Below are positions 46,812-57,869 of a DNA stretch of 64,000 bases, one piece after another. The stretch lies in NCBI GenBank assembly GCA_051294375.1, contig CM119265.1, forward strand, positions 1,790,280 to 1,854,279. The letters run 5' to 3'. The notes under the pieces were generated by a model. That model saw only the letters and a list, made by a program, of their open reading frames with translations. It had not been told where the DNA came from and made no database searches. Numbering within the stretch: position 1 is the first letter of the stretch; each line of letters starts with the position of its first letter. The position numbers and the translations under genes were made by a program. Origin of the DNA: Paraspadella gotoi. Its lineage: Eukaryota > Chaetognatha.

Positions 46812-48417
46812 TCACCAGAGGGCGTTGAGGACTTTCATCGCCAACTCGAAGCCCAAAAAGCAGGCGGCGTTGGCGGGGAAGGCGCGGATGAAGACGGGGG
46901 TGGCGCCGCGGTAGAAGGCGGTCACTCCCTCCGTCGAAATGAGATGACGAAAGACGGAGCGAATGCCTTTTGGGTAAGTTCCTTCCGGCGCCGTTTGAAG
47001 GCGAGACTTGAGTATGTCTGGGGGGGGGAAAGGTAGGGTGTGGTCAGTGGGTTGAAAAATGGGATTGTCAAAAAGATATTTAACAGCGACGTGTTCAGTT
47101 GGAACCTGGAGGCAATGCGACCATCCAGTTAGCGATACCCGCCATTCCGCCGGCGAAAATCGTCGTCAGCGGACTGATGTCGGACCTTTTGCGCGGGAAA
47201 TAAAAAATCGCAGAATAAATCAATTCAGCAGCAGCAGCAGGAAAAAAAAATCAAAAGCAGCAGCAGCATCAACCCGTTTTCCCCACCTCGACTTTCCCTG
47301 AAGCAAATGAGCCATGAGAGCCTCGTAGGTGAGGAAATACATTCCCGAAGCGGGAACGTCGCGTAGCAGCGTAGCGCAGGAGCCGCGGTAGATGGAGCGT
47401 AGCCCGCCCTCTCGGTACAGTTGACGAGCGCAGTCGACGGGGCCGCTGTAAAAAAAGGGAAAGGGGGAATGTAGATGGACGCCAAGTGGGTTCGATCCGC
47501 AACTTCTTTAACCCCTCTATACTAGCAGCAATGGAACTGGACTTAGAACCAGGCATGAGGGTTTTTCAGGCCGGCCGTCCTCAGGCTTCTCGCAGGGTGG
47601 GATCGATCCCGGTACCTAATAGTCATGAGCCGAGTGTATCACTCAATGAGCCACCGGGTCACGACCGAAGGTGTCATGCTTATAGTTATAGGCGAGGTAA
47701 ACTTATAGCAAACTCACCGATATTTAGCCTCCGCGGCGGAAGCGGCCTGAACTTGAAGGAGACACTTGATTCTCTCACCGGGAACCATGATCACCGTCGT
47801 CATGACGCCGGACAACATTCCCGCCTTGAAGAGTTGGGCGCTGCGAAGGGGTGAGGGGGGAAGAAGAAAAGGGTAAGGTAACAGTAAGTTCGCGAATAAA
47901 ACGATCCATTTGAACTCGAACCTCGTCAACTCCTTGTTAGGATCGGGCTCTTGAAGTTTCTTCCCGACGCTAAAGCCGAAAAATCCGAGGGCGAAAAGAG
48001 GAGCCACGCCCACGATCGGCGCCCCCATTCCCTGAAGAGAGAGAAAAGCGAGGCTAGGGTAAGGTCAGAACTTACCTTTCGCTATATAAAACTAATGCGA
48101 GACCTTGTAGAGACCGCGGACGCCCTCCTTAGTGACGGTCTGTTTGGCGCAGTCCCAAGTCCCCGCGTAAAGAGGCGATTGACCCGGAAGCGGAGCCGGC
48201 ATAGTTTGGAGGCGGACCTTGATCGTGTCCAGGGGTTGACCTTTTGTTTGGCAGGGGAAAGAATCGGAGGATGTGCTACTCTTTCTCTCTCTCTCTCTCT
48301 CTCACCTGCGGCCACCAAACAAACGCCGCCGAATCCTCCGGCGATAAAGTTTTTAAGGGGATCGGCGTGTCCGTCCGCCGGCGCCGCCTCCGTCTTGAGA
48401 GGCGCCGTCTCCGCCAT
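46812..48417 (-). CDS. SLC25A20: Mitochondrial carnitine/acylcarnitine carrier
   Basis: Seven exons in phase (48417-48306, 48240-48104, 48031-47922, 47840-47718, 47445-47287, 47185-47106, 47017-46812), 308 aa (human 301). Three mitochondrial-carrier repeats with signatures PLDTIK, PGERIK and PPDILK. Orthology is clear from [54 protein letters not shown] and [19 protein letters not shown]. It exchanges acylcarnitine for carnitine across the inner mitochondrial membrane for fatty-acid oxidation. The N-terminus is longer and more acidic than in vertebrates. Intron 1 begins GTGAGAGAGA and continues as a GA repeat; intron 4 holds a SINE. Confidence 0.97.
47520..47685 (-). mobile_element. tRNA-derived SINE, family A (best-preserved copy)
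   Basis: Reverse complement starts GTGACCCGGTGGCTCATTGA (A-box-like TGGCTCATTGAG), continues through GGTACCGGGATCGATCCC (B-box-like) and GGACGGCCGGCC, and ends near CCATTGCTGCTAG. In SLC25A20 intron 4. Confidence 0.78.
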
Positions 48418-49416
48418 TTTCAGCGGCGATTTATGAAGCGAGTTGCCGTCGATCGTTGAGACGATATACGACCGCGTGATTCGCGCCTCGTTGCGATTTA
48501 TTTCTCGGTTTAAATTCTTTGTTTCCACTTAGACATTTCCTTTTTTTTTTCAAATGTTTTCTTAGGAATTAGAATTGTTTCTCTTTCTTTTTTTCAAGTT
48601 TTTATCACAATGAGACTTTTCTATATCCACTATAACTAGCTAAGTTTCTCTGATCCGTAAAAAAAAATACCAATTACATAAAAAACCCGGTACAGACAAG
48701 AATGGGGGAACAATTTTAAAAAGTCGTATAAAAATATAAAAAAAATTAAAAATATTACAATTTCACGATTGGGAGAACCAAAATGATCTGAGTACATAAA
48801 AATGGTTGTCTCGAGCTCAATGCCCTGATTAAAATTTATTAATAAATAGATCACGAGAACGTTTCTTTATTGTAGGACGGTAAAATTTATATTTAGTTTT
48901 ACTTATAAATTTATTCTAAAATATCTTTAAAATTTAGCGTTGACTAAACTTATATCACAGCGGGATGAACATTTATCTATGAAAGACCGAATGAATTCGC
49001 CTATTAGGTCTTTCGCGCGGTTACAACTTTAAATACGTTAAACTATCTAATGATAAAAACTTTTAAAATGAGCACCATGAGTGTTAAAAAGGTGAGGCTA
49101 ACGGGAAAGGAGAAAAAAAGGTTGAAAGCTTGAAGCGGTAAAGTCGGAAAAAAAGTCAAGACATTGATTCATCGCCAAAACTGATAATAAAAGGAAATCA
49201 TTATGAATGCTGCTGCCTCAAAACTTTCTACCAGATATCACGTAATAATTTTGGTGTGTTTTAAAATGTGTACGTATACATTATAATATATTATTATATT
49301 ATTATATAATATAAGTGAACAGATAACCGAACGGCGAAGGAAGGAAGGAATTCTATCTTCAGGAAGACTTGATTTGTTTTCTTTCGCCGCGTGGCGTCGT
49401 GTGGCGTGGCGTGGCG
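48418..49416. other. Intergenic, no gene seen
   Basis: Between the SLC25A20 start and the GK5 stop. AT-rich, with a TA/TTA-rich patch near 49270-49315 and a short GTGGCGTC repeat next to the GK5 stop. Confidence 0.45.
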
Positions 49417-52400
49417 TCAGTCGAACCAGAGGCGGCAACGATCGACGGCCTTGACCCATCGATCGTAGTCTCCCCTCGCCCTCACGCGGAAAGGCTCGTC
49501 GCGAGGCTGGAGGAGTCGACGAGTCGAACTAAGACTTCGCAGCTCCGCCGTATCCTTAAAAACGATGTGGCGTTAGTGATAATAATTATTACAAAATATA
49601 CCAGAGTTGAATTTAACCACAAGTTGACATGGGCACGGTAGGGAAGTCAAATAAGTACAATATGGAAAAAAAAAAAAAAAGAATTATTAAGATGGTTTCT
49701 TAAGGTCACATAATATTTGACGATCACTTTCCATCCCTCTTAAAATTAAAGCCCCTTTTTCTCCATCCCCCCTCCCATTTATTAGGTACCTTCCACACCC
49801 CGGCGGCGAGGCCCGAGAGAAACGCGGCCCCCAAAGCGGTAGACTCGTCGAAAGCGGGGAACTCAAGGGTCTTCCCCGTCAAATCGGCGATGAGCTGCAT
49901 GACGAAGTCGTTGCGAGAGACGCCGCCGTCGACGGGGATGGATGAGAGGCTGCAAAAGGAGTGGGTCGTGGTCAAAAATGCAGGGATGCGGGGAAAGAAG
50001 TGGGTGGGTCGTGATTAGAAATGTAAGCGTGTGGAGAAAGTTGTTCTAGTTATAAACCAAAACAAAACAAAACTAAAGGTCATTCAAAATACTGCAATAT
50101 GCAAATGAGATTAAAACCAATCTAATTACACATATGATTATATATATTCTTTAGATTAACACTTTCGAGACTCAAAAGGGAGACTAACTTGGAAGTGTCG
50201 ACTTCTTCCTCCTCCAAAGCGGCGACGTAGATGTGATAGAATCTGAAGAGAATCGAAGGAGATGCATTTAAGTACTTAAACTTTCTGACTTTAAACAAGT
50301 AGACATTTTCGTTAATCATTCCGAACTCTCTCATCGCAATCCACCCCCTTTTCTCACTTAAAGGCCAAGGCCTCGAGCAGCGCGCGAACGATGTGAGCTT
50401 TCGTCGTCTTCACCGTGACGCCGAAAAAAGCCGTGCAGGCCTTTGGGTCTTTCACCGGAGCCTGGATGAGGAGACGAAAGAGAGAGAGAGAGAGATAGAG
50501 AGAGAGAGAATGAGACAAATGAGGACCTCACCTGAATCTCAAGTGACTTACCTGCAGCCCTGAAAAGGCGGGAACAAAACAGACTCCGCCGGCGTCGTCG
50601 ACGGAAGCGGCGACGTCGGCCGATGCTTCCGGCGAATCGAGGAGACCCGCGCCGGTCGCCCACTTGAGCGCCGTCGCCGTCTCGAAGGCCGCGCCCTCCG
50701 CCAAATAGACGACGTCGGCGCCGATTTTCCAACCTTCGGGGGCGTTAGGAGTGGGGGGAGATGAGCGGCGCCATTCATCGTTAGGAAGAGTGGGGGGGAG
50801 ATGAGCGGCGCCATTCATCGTAAGGAGGAGTGGGGGGAGATGAGCGGCGCCATTCATCGTTAGGAGGAGTGGGGGAGAGATGAGCGGAGCCATTCATCCA
50901 AATCATCGATATCCATCTATCAATATTCATTTCTATTCAACATTCATCTCTATTCACATTCATCTCTATTCAACATTCATCTCTATCTCGATATCCATCT
51001 ATCAATATTCATCTCTAATCAACATTCATCTCTAATCAACATTCATCTCTAATCAAAATGCATCCTTTTTTCCATCTCTTATTCAACCTATCACAGGATA
51101 GAGTCCGTCCTTGGTGGCCAGCGCCCGATCTCCCGTATTAACGTCGATAAAACTTCCGGTGCCGAAAGTCGCCTTCACGGCGCCTGGTTCGAACGCGAAC
51201 TGACCGAAGGTCGCCGCCTGTTGGTCGCCTGACGCGAACGGATGCAACGGAGGAAAGGGGAGACAGGTTCCGGCAGAGGCGCCTTTTTTTTCTCATCTAT
51301 TGTAATTCCTACCGACAACCGCGGTGACGGGAATAGCGGCTCCGAGCGCCTCCGGTTCGGACAGGAAAAGTCGGCCGGAGGTGTCGCAAAATCCGGGCAA
51401 GATGGAGCGGGGGATACCAAGGAAGTAGAGTATTTGAGAACTGAGGAAAATTTAAAAAAAAGGTTAAACAAGTCCAGGCCCTTACCCTTAGTCGAGATTA
51501 AAGAACTAAAAAAGGCCAGGCCCTTGCCTGTAGTCGAGATTAAAGGAATCGAAGAGACCCGTGACGCAGACGTTGGAGAAGTCGGTCAAGTGAGCTTTGC
51601 CTCCCGACAATTTCCAAAGAAGAAAAGTGTCGATGCAACCGAATCGCGCCTTCCCGTCGCTGGATAAACATTAAACAATAAAAGATTACTACAAATAAAA
51701 GTAGCGCCTTCAGCCTTCAGCTTCGAGTCTAAGCGACCCTAATCCTTCAGTAACGACCCTTGACCAATCCCACAAAACCTGATGCCAGACGCCAACTCCG
51801 GGCAACGATCGATTATCCATTTAAGTCTGACGCTGGCGAGGCGAAAGTCAAAGTCGAGATTAGAAGCGAAGAGGAGTTTGCGACGACGAGTCAAGAGATA
51901 GGCAAAGTAGGCGATCCATTGGAAGGACTCGAGGGGAGAATAAAGAATGAACGATGAGAATGAGGATAAAAGGACAGAATCAATTTTAAGTAATGTAGAA
52001 AGAAAAACGAAAATTTGGTTTTTCGTTTTTCTTTCCGCTAATAAATTCTCACAACGAAACGAAAGGAATAATACACTAAGTTATGTAGATAAATATTCGT
52101 CCAGTCCTCACATTATAGAAAAAAATTGAAATAGCAATGAGAGAAAATAGCTTTTTGCTGCCCGCTTACACGTCTTATCATTCAATTACTAATTAAAGGA
52201 AAGAACACCTCAGCACTCCCCCTATTGCTATACCTATCGCTAACTATCCCCCATCTCGCCACTCCACTCTGCTCACTCTAAAAAGATAAGACTCGTTGCA
52301 GGTTTGGGCCAAATCGGCCGCTCGATTGTCCGTCCACAGGATAAAGTTGTGATAAGGTTTTCCCGAATCCGCGTCCCAAGTGGTGAAAGAGTTGCGCAGA

Positions 52401-53110
52401 GTGGAGATGCCGAGCGAAGTCACGTCCGAGGGGGAAATCTGAAGACGATAAAGACAATCGGGATTTTTGAGAATCCCGTCTTCGTCGACATCGCGATCAC
52501 AACAACAACGACAAACCTGTGCGTCGTCGACGGCTTCCTGAAAAACGCTTTGGAACTGACGCCAGAGCGCCTCTGGCTCGATCTCGGCGCGATTCGGCGC
52601 CGGACGGAGGACGGAAATCGGCGAAGAGGATTTGCCGACGACGCGAGCCGAGGCGTCGAAAATGAAGCACTTCAACATGGAGGTGCCTTTTAAGGAGGTC
52701 GGGGTAGATGTTGGAGGTTTGAATCAAGTGAATGCAGCACGCGCACCTTCCAACCCAAAGAAAACGCGTTCGCGTTCATCTGATTTATTCAAGGACAGAT
52801 CCGTCTGATCCACCAAAACGTGGCGGACTAGTCGGAGACGAAGTTCTAAAACTTCTGATTGCTACTTCTACAACTATAGCAACTTGATGCTAGAGATTTA
52901 CCTAGAGAGAGAAACGAAATGTTGTGGACAATGTAATGACAATGACAATGTAATGATTACAATTCCAGTCAACCACTTACCAACATCTACAGCGGCAACG
53001 AAAGGCGTCGTCGCCGCCGCTGCGTCTCCGCCGCCGCCAACGCTGATTTGGACGACGCCGCCGCCGCCGCGACGCCGCAAGCCATCGCCCTCCGCGTCGC
53101 TACCGCCCAT
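49417..53110 (-). CDS. GK5: Glycerol kinase 5-type FGGY kinase
   Basis: Twelve exons in phase (53110-52981, 52686-52517, 52438-52277, 51927-51779, 51659-51528, 51440-51313, 51228-51088, 50733-50552, 50461-50358, 50242-50189, 49949-49790, 49554-49417), 549 aa (human GK5 529). FGGY family hallmarks: [71 protein letters not shown] and [16 protein letters not shown]. The end [16 protein letters not shown] matches the GK5 C-terminus. It probably phosphorylates glycerol or a related polyol in the cytosol; GK5 substrate use is less established than that of GK. Exon 5 must end at a GC donor (CAG|GCAAGG) because read-through meets a stop eight codons later. A tandem copy of this boundary with a GT donor lies 42 bp further on. 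Confidence 0.93.
50752..50895. repeat. Minisatellite, about 40-bp unit, four copies
   Basis: Unit begins GATGAGCGGCGCCATTCATC and continues GTTAGGAGGAGTGGGGGA; the fourth copy is partial. Lies in GK5 intron 7 next to the acceptor. Confidence 0.85.
50905..51060. repeat. Minisatellite of CATTCATCTCTATTCAA-type units
   Basis: About nine degenerate units of 16-17 bp (AACATTCATCTCTATTC, AACATTCATCTCTAATC) in GK5 intron 7, directly next to the previous minisatellite. Confidence 0.8.
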
Positions 53111-53185
53111 CTCTCTGTCTCACTCTTTCACTTTGTCCCACTCTCTTACTAAGTCGAGCTCGCATTTAAAACTTTTCACAAGGCC

Positions 53186-53195
53186 NNNNNNNNNN
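53186..53195. other. Assembly gap (10 N)
   Basis: Ten N between AAGGCC and a T-rich run. A fixed-size run of ten N usually marks a gap of unknown length, about 75 bp upstream of the GK5 start codon, so the GK5 promoter may be incomplete. Confidence 0.99.
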
Positions 53196-53501
53196 TTTTT
53201 TTTCATTTACTTCAACTTTATTTTTTCAGGTTTTTTTTATTCATTTCTGTAAATTCATTTTCATTTTTGTTCATTGGTTGTTTTTTTTTTGTTTTGATAT
53301 TCGCTCAAAAAAAATAGAGAGATCGTCCTTTGAGTTGGAAGAGAGATCTCCTCTCTGAAACCAGATTCCTATTTCTTCTTTTTACTAAATTCCAATTTTC
53401 TGTAAATGTATAAATTAAGGCTAATAATTGTTATAATTGCAAAGAATAGCAACGAATTATCATCTAGTAATGCGATTCAACTGAATCCGGACTTTTCGGG
53501 G

Positions 53502-53588
53502 AGAGAGAGAGAGAGAGAGAGACGAGATGAGAGAGAGAGAGAAAGAGAGGAGAAAGAGAGAGAAGAGAGAGAGAGAGAAGAGAGAGAG

Positions 53589-53629
<41 letters not shown>
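53502..53629. repeat. (GA)n microsatellite, interrupted
   Basis: About 128 bp of GA with interruptions such as GACGAGATGA and GAAAGAGAGGA. Intergenic, not at a recognised splice site. Confidence 0.95.
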
Positions 53630-53630
<1 letters not shown>

Positions 53631-54018
53631 ATAAACGCCGTGGTCAGAGAATAAGCGGTGACCAAAAACTAGACGCTAAACTAAATCGAATGACTTGTTT
53701 TCTCGTCAAGACAATTTGTTTTCTTGTTAGGATTTTTTTTTTCTCCCAAAGGAATAATCATCCGAGGGTTGGAAAACCCCAAAAAATAGTTTTTACCGAC
53801 TTGTTAATTGATCTCTTTAATTTTCATCGGTTTCTTTTTAATTTACTAAAGGACGGAAAGAGCCCCATCCCGCCCAAACAAATAATTTAGAATTGAACCA
53901 GAACCGCCCAAACAAAAACCAAAACAATTCGAAAATTCCTAAATAAATCCGTAACAAGATTTTAAATCATTAAATTCTAATAATAAAATTGTTTTCCTAA
54001 TCAGCCGCCGCAGCCGCC

Positions 54019-55817
54019 TCACTTTTTCCTCCTCTTCTTCTTCTCCGCCGCGGCTGCCGCTGCCGCAGCCTTCCTCCTCGCCGCTTTCCTCTTCGCCTCC
54101 TCCTCCTCCCGCCGAATGTCCTCCAAATCTTCCTTCAGCCCCAATTTGGCCGAAATTCGCTCTTCCTTCATCAGCGAAGAGAAGTTGGTCTCCATGTTGT
54201 CGTCGTCAGAGTCGTCCGCCACGTGGCGGTATCTAGGAGGAGGGAAGGGGAAAAGGGCGGAAGAGAAAGGAAGGGAGGAAGAGAAAGGAAAGGGAGGAAG
54301 AGAAAGGAAAGGAGGAAAGAAAGAGGGGATGGCAGAAGGGATAGGGGAAAGAGAAAAGAAAAAGGAAATGGGGGAAAAAAAAGAGATGGATAAAATAAAT
54401 ACAAGATAAAAAGGAAATTTAAGGAAACAAAAGGAAACAAAGGAAGAAACTGGTAATAAATGAAAAAGAGACGAGAGATTATAGCAGTAATTTAAATAAT
54501 TAAATTATTTATTATTTAAAACCTTCAGGTCAATAGAATTAAAAATTTATCAAAACTTAATCAGAACACGACAATATGCAAATGAGATTGAAGAACTCGA
54601 TCTCATTCAAAATGATTTACAAATTAATCTGCTGCTAGAAAGAAGGGTGAAAGTTTTAAAAAAGAATTTTTTACTTCGCCCCAAAAACGCTAACTCTCTC
54701 ACTCTCTCACTCTCACTCTCTCTCTATCCCACTTGAATCCTTACTTGGACTTATCGTATCCGAAAATCTCCTTAATCGCGGAGGAGTAATCATTGGCTTC
54801 TCCGTCTCCGTCGTCGATGAAGTCGTCCATTTCGCTGTCGTATTCGTCGTCGCTTTCGATTCGTCGTTTGTTATTATTTTTACTATTTTTTTGTCGTTGT
54901 TGTTGTTGTTTTTTAGACGATTTCATCAGGGCGTCCCAACGCGCGGCTCCGTCTTCCGCTTGGCGTCGCGGAGGTTCCGGTTGGCGCCGCGGAGGTTCCG
55001 GTTGGCGTTTTGAAGATTCGATCGATTCTGGAATTAAGACAAGAGTTGATGGAACTCGAAGTTCGTTAAACTGATACATCAAGTGAAATATTATACCACT
55101 TCGTTGATAATGAAGCCAGGTTCTCTGGGAATGAATAAACTAGACTGTGAAAGAGTCTTGGTTGAAAGCTTGTGATTATCCTGTAAGAGTGATGGAGGCT
55201 TTTAACCACCAAAGCCTGTCCAATTTTTATTTTGGTTTTACCAATTTCATAAAAATTATCTATTCATTAACTCCCAGAATATCTAGCTTCCCTATCAATG
55301 CAATCCTGTTGCAATTCTACTTCAAAAACTCACTTTTAGCGCTTTTCTCTTTTTCCGATGACATTTTTCCAACGTCTTTAACTGGCGTAGTTTTGCCAGT
55401 TTTTGTCGGCGGCGGCGTTTTTCCCGCCGGCGCCGCCGAACCCGCAGAGGGAATGTGCCTCGGCGCGTCGGCCGGCCACTTGGCTGCGGCGGCGGATCGA
55501 TTCTTGGCGCCGGCTCCGCCCTTTTTCGATGCCGCTTCCGGCTGCGGAGATTCGGGTCGGCTGCGCCGCTGCAACTCCTGACGCTGACGCTTCTCGTGGA
55601 AAGACTTGGGTCCGGGTTTGGTTTTCTCTTTGGCGGCGGAGGGAGCGGCGGAAGGGGCGGCGGCGGCGGCGAGTTCTTTCTCGATCAAATCTCGACCGGA
55701 GATCGGGGGCTTTTTCGAGGAGGAAGAAGAGGAAGCGCTCGGCTTGGGAGACGAAACTGAGGTTTCTTTGGTTTTGAGCTGAGCCAGTCTCATGAGAGAC
55801 GCGAAATCCATTGGGCC

Positions 55818-55863
<46 letters not shown>

Positions 55864-57184
55864 AGAAGAATAAATATTTTTAAAACCACGTCTCCTCATT
55901 TGCAAGCCTCACCCAAAATCCTTACCCGTCGGCTGCGCAGAATCTTTCTTTGTCTTCCCCTCCGCTTTTCTCTTCTTCCTCCTTTCCTCCTCCTCCTCTT
56001 CTTCCTCATCCTCCTCTTCCTCTTCCCGCTCACGACCGCCTTCCTGAACTCGCTTCATGAACTCCTTGTGATTCCTGGCGGCGTCGGCGGAGGCGTATTT
56101 GCTAGAGTTTTCTGACGACGGTTTCTCCGTGGAGGATGGTTTGGAGGAACTGAACCAGAATGAAAGAATACGCAAAATTACGCAAAATAGGAAGTATTTT
56201 AACCAAAACATTGTTATTCGTCGTCATTAAAGTTTAACGCTAGAGAGAGGAATATTAAAACATTTTTTGATTTAAGGTTAACTCTTTCTCAACTTTTTTT
56301 CAAAAAAAAACTTTACCCGTTGTCATCTATTTTGTCATTGTTGTCGCCCGTCCTCGGAATCCTAAACTTCTTGGGCTTCGACTGAGCAAGAAATTCCTCC
56401 CGCTTTCGTTTTTCTTCTTCCTCCTTCGCTCGTTTATCTGCCTCTTGTTTGTCCAGGAAAGCCTGAGAGAAGAAGTCGGGCATCGAAATGAGATGAATGA
56501 TGAAAGAATGAAAGAATGAATGATGAATGAAAGCCACGAACCAATCAATGAAAAGCACGAATTGAATCATTAAACCATTAAATTATGTGTAGTTGTAAGT
56601 TGAAACGAAAAGACATATTGGTTGCTCCAGATTTCAGCTTCAAGGAAATTCTTTTAATTACGATTCTTTGGCCACTCATGGCCACTCGCTCTCTCCCGGA
56701 CTCTCAGGAAACCCGGGAAACACTTCTGCCGACTGTAATCCATAAAAGCCAACTCCCAAAAATGTACATAATATCCTTTAAAATATTCTCGAGTCGCTGC
56801 ATTTCGTTCCTTGACAATTAGTATAAAATATCGTGAGTCAAGAACTAATAGAAGCTTTCCACTCACCAATCGCCACTAACCACTCACCATTCACAACTAA
56901 CCCACTCACAGTGAATTTGGCCGAGCTTATTCCATCCTATTGTATTACTTGACCCAAGTTTCTCAATGCCACACAACATAAATATTACATAAAACTTTTT
57001 CGATCCTCGGATCTCGAATCTCGACCTGAACGGCGGCGGAGCGAGGACCCGTCTTCGGCTTCTTCTTAAGCCTCTTGGGCGGTGGAAGGTCCGCCGAGTA
57101 TCCTCTCTGTTTGGCGGCGTTGATTTCGGCGACGCGGGAGGCCGCCACCGCCGCCGCCTCGTACATTAAAGAGTCGAAGTCCAT
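54019..57184 (-). CDS. SPTY2D1: SPT2 histone chaperone (SPTY2D1 homologue)
   Basis: Six exons in phase (57184-57026, 56462-56317, 56149-55926, 55816-55334, 55027-54745, 54232-54019), 502 aa. The N-terminal block MDFDSLMYEAAAVAASR ... GPRSAAVQ joined to AFLDKQEADKRAKEEEEKRK matches the conserved N-terminus of SPTY2D1. The middle is low-complexity (Glu-rich, Ser/Pro/Lys-rich, RRQPEPP repeats). The C-terminal SPT2 domain is clear: DDEYDSEMDDFIDDGDGE, IKEIFGYDKSKYR, FSSLMKEERISAKLGLKEDL, EDIRREEEEAKRKAARRK. SPT2 binds histones H3-H4 through this domain and acts in nuclear transcription elongation and chromatin recycling. The acceptor of exon 4 is preceded by a long CT repeat; exon 6 by a polypurine (plus strand) tract. 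Confidence 0.92.
54233..54400. repeat. Polypurine tract (GGAAAGGGAGGAAGAG) before an SPT2 acceptor
   Basis: Purine on the plus strand, so pyrimidine on the coding strand, ending at the exon 6 acceptor (54233). Confidence 0.8.
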
Positions 57185-57869
57185 CCTCTTGGCGGATAGA
57201 GGAGGAGGAGGAGGAGGAAGAGGATGAGGCGACGCCGAAAAAGGAAAGCTTAGAACGAAGGGCGACAGAACCGATCGTGGAAGCCGAAGCGTTTCCTGGC
57301 GTCAACTCGTACAAGTCAAAGGCTTAACCGATTTCTTTGAGGATTAATTTTATTTTTTGCTCTTAATACATCGTTTGTTCAATTGATATGGATTCAATTT
57401 TCCTTTTTTCAACTTGAAAAGAACGACGTAATCTTCAAATCTTTAATCTACGAAAAAAAAAAATAAAACCAAGAGAAAATTTTAATAAATGGATTGAATA
57501 TTTTCAATTTCATTGCCGACACCAGCGAGAGTTGACAAGTATAATCAACAATAATAACTAAAAATCAACGAGACCCAAATTAACATCACATTAATTATCT
57601 AACGCAATACTTAAACTTGTATTATTATTATCTAAAATAAATTCGGACGAAAAATTAATGGAAAAACATTTTCACCCAAAACGAGCGAGAGTCGGTTTCA
57701 CAAAGAGTCAAAAAGTCGATTTCACGTAAAACTGGGAATCACAAGCAAAGAGCAGTCAAGTCTAAAGGAAAGAAAAAATACGAGGGGATATCACACCACC
57801 GGCCCTCCCCCACACACCCACAAAACCTCACCCCCACATCCCAAACCCGCCTTCAATCTCTCCACGACT
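57185..57869. other. Intergenic, no gene seen
   Basis: Between the SPT2 start and the PIWI stop; presumably the SPT2 promoter and the PIWI 3' UTR. Confidence 0.45.

Larger units (their letters stand above)
53111..54018. other. Intergenic with assembly gap and GA repeat
   Basis: Upstream region of GK5 and downstream region of SPT2. Contains the 10-N gap (53186-53195) and a long GA array. No gene recognised. Confidence 0.5.

Noticed and set aside
50528-50893. ORF with MNGAAHLPP repeats
   Set aside because: Translation of the 40-bp minisatellite in GK5 intron 7.
50752-51060. Possible CRISPR-like array
   Set aside because: Units are contiguous without unique spacers and lie in an intron of an animal gene; these are minisatellites.
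49417-53110. Canonical glycerol kinase GK
   Set aside because: The N-terminal part, the PAFSGLQ region and the C-terminal [13 protein letters not shown] match GK5 rather than GK.
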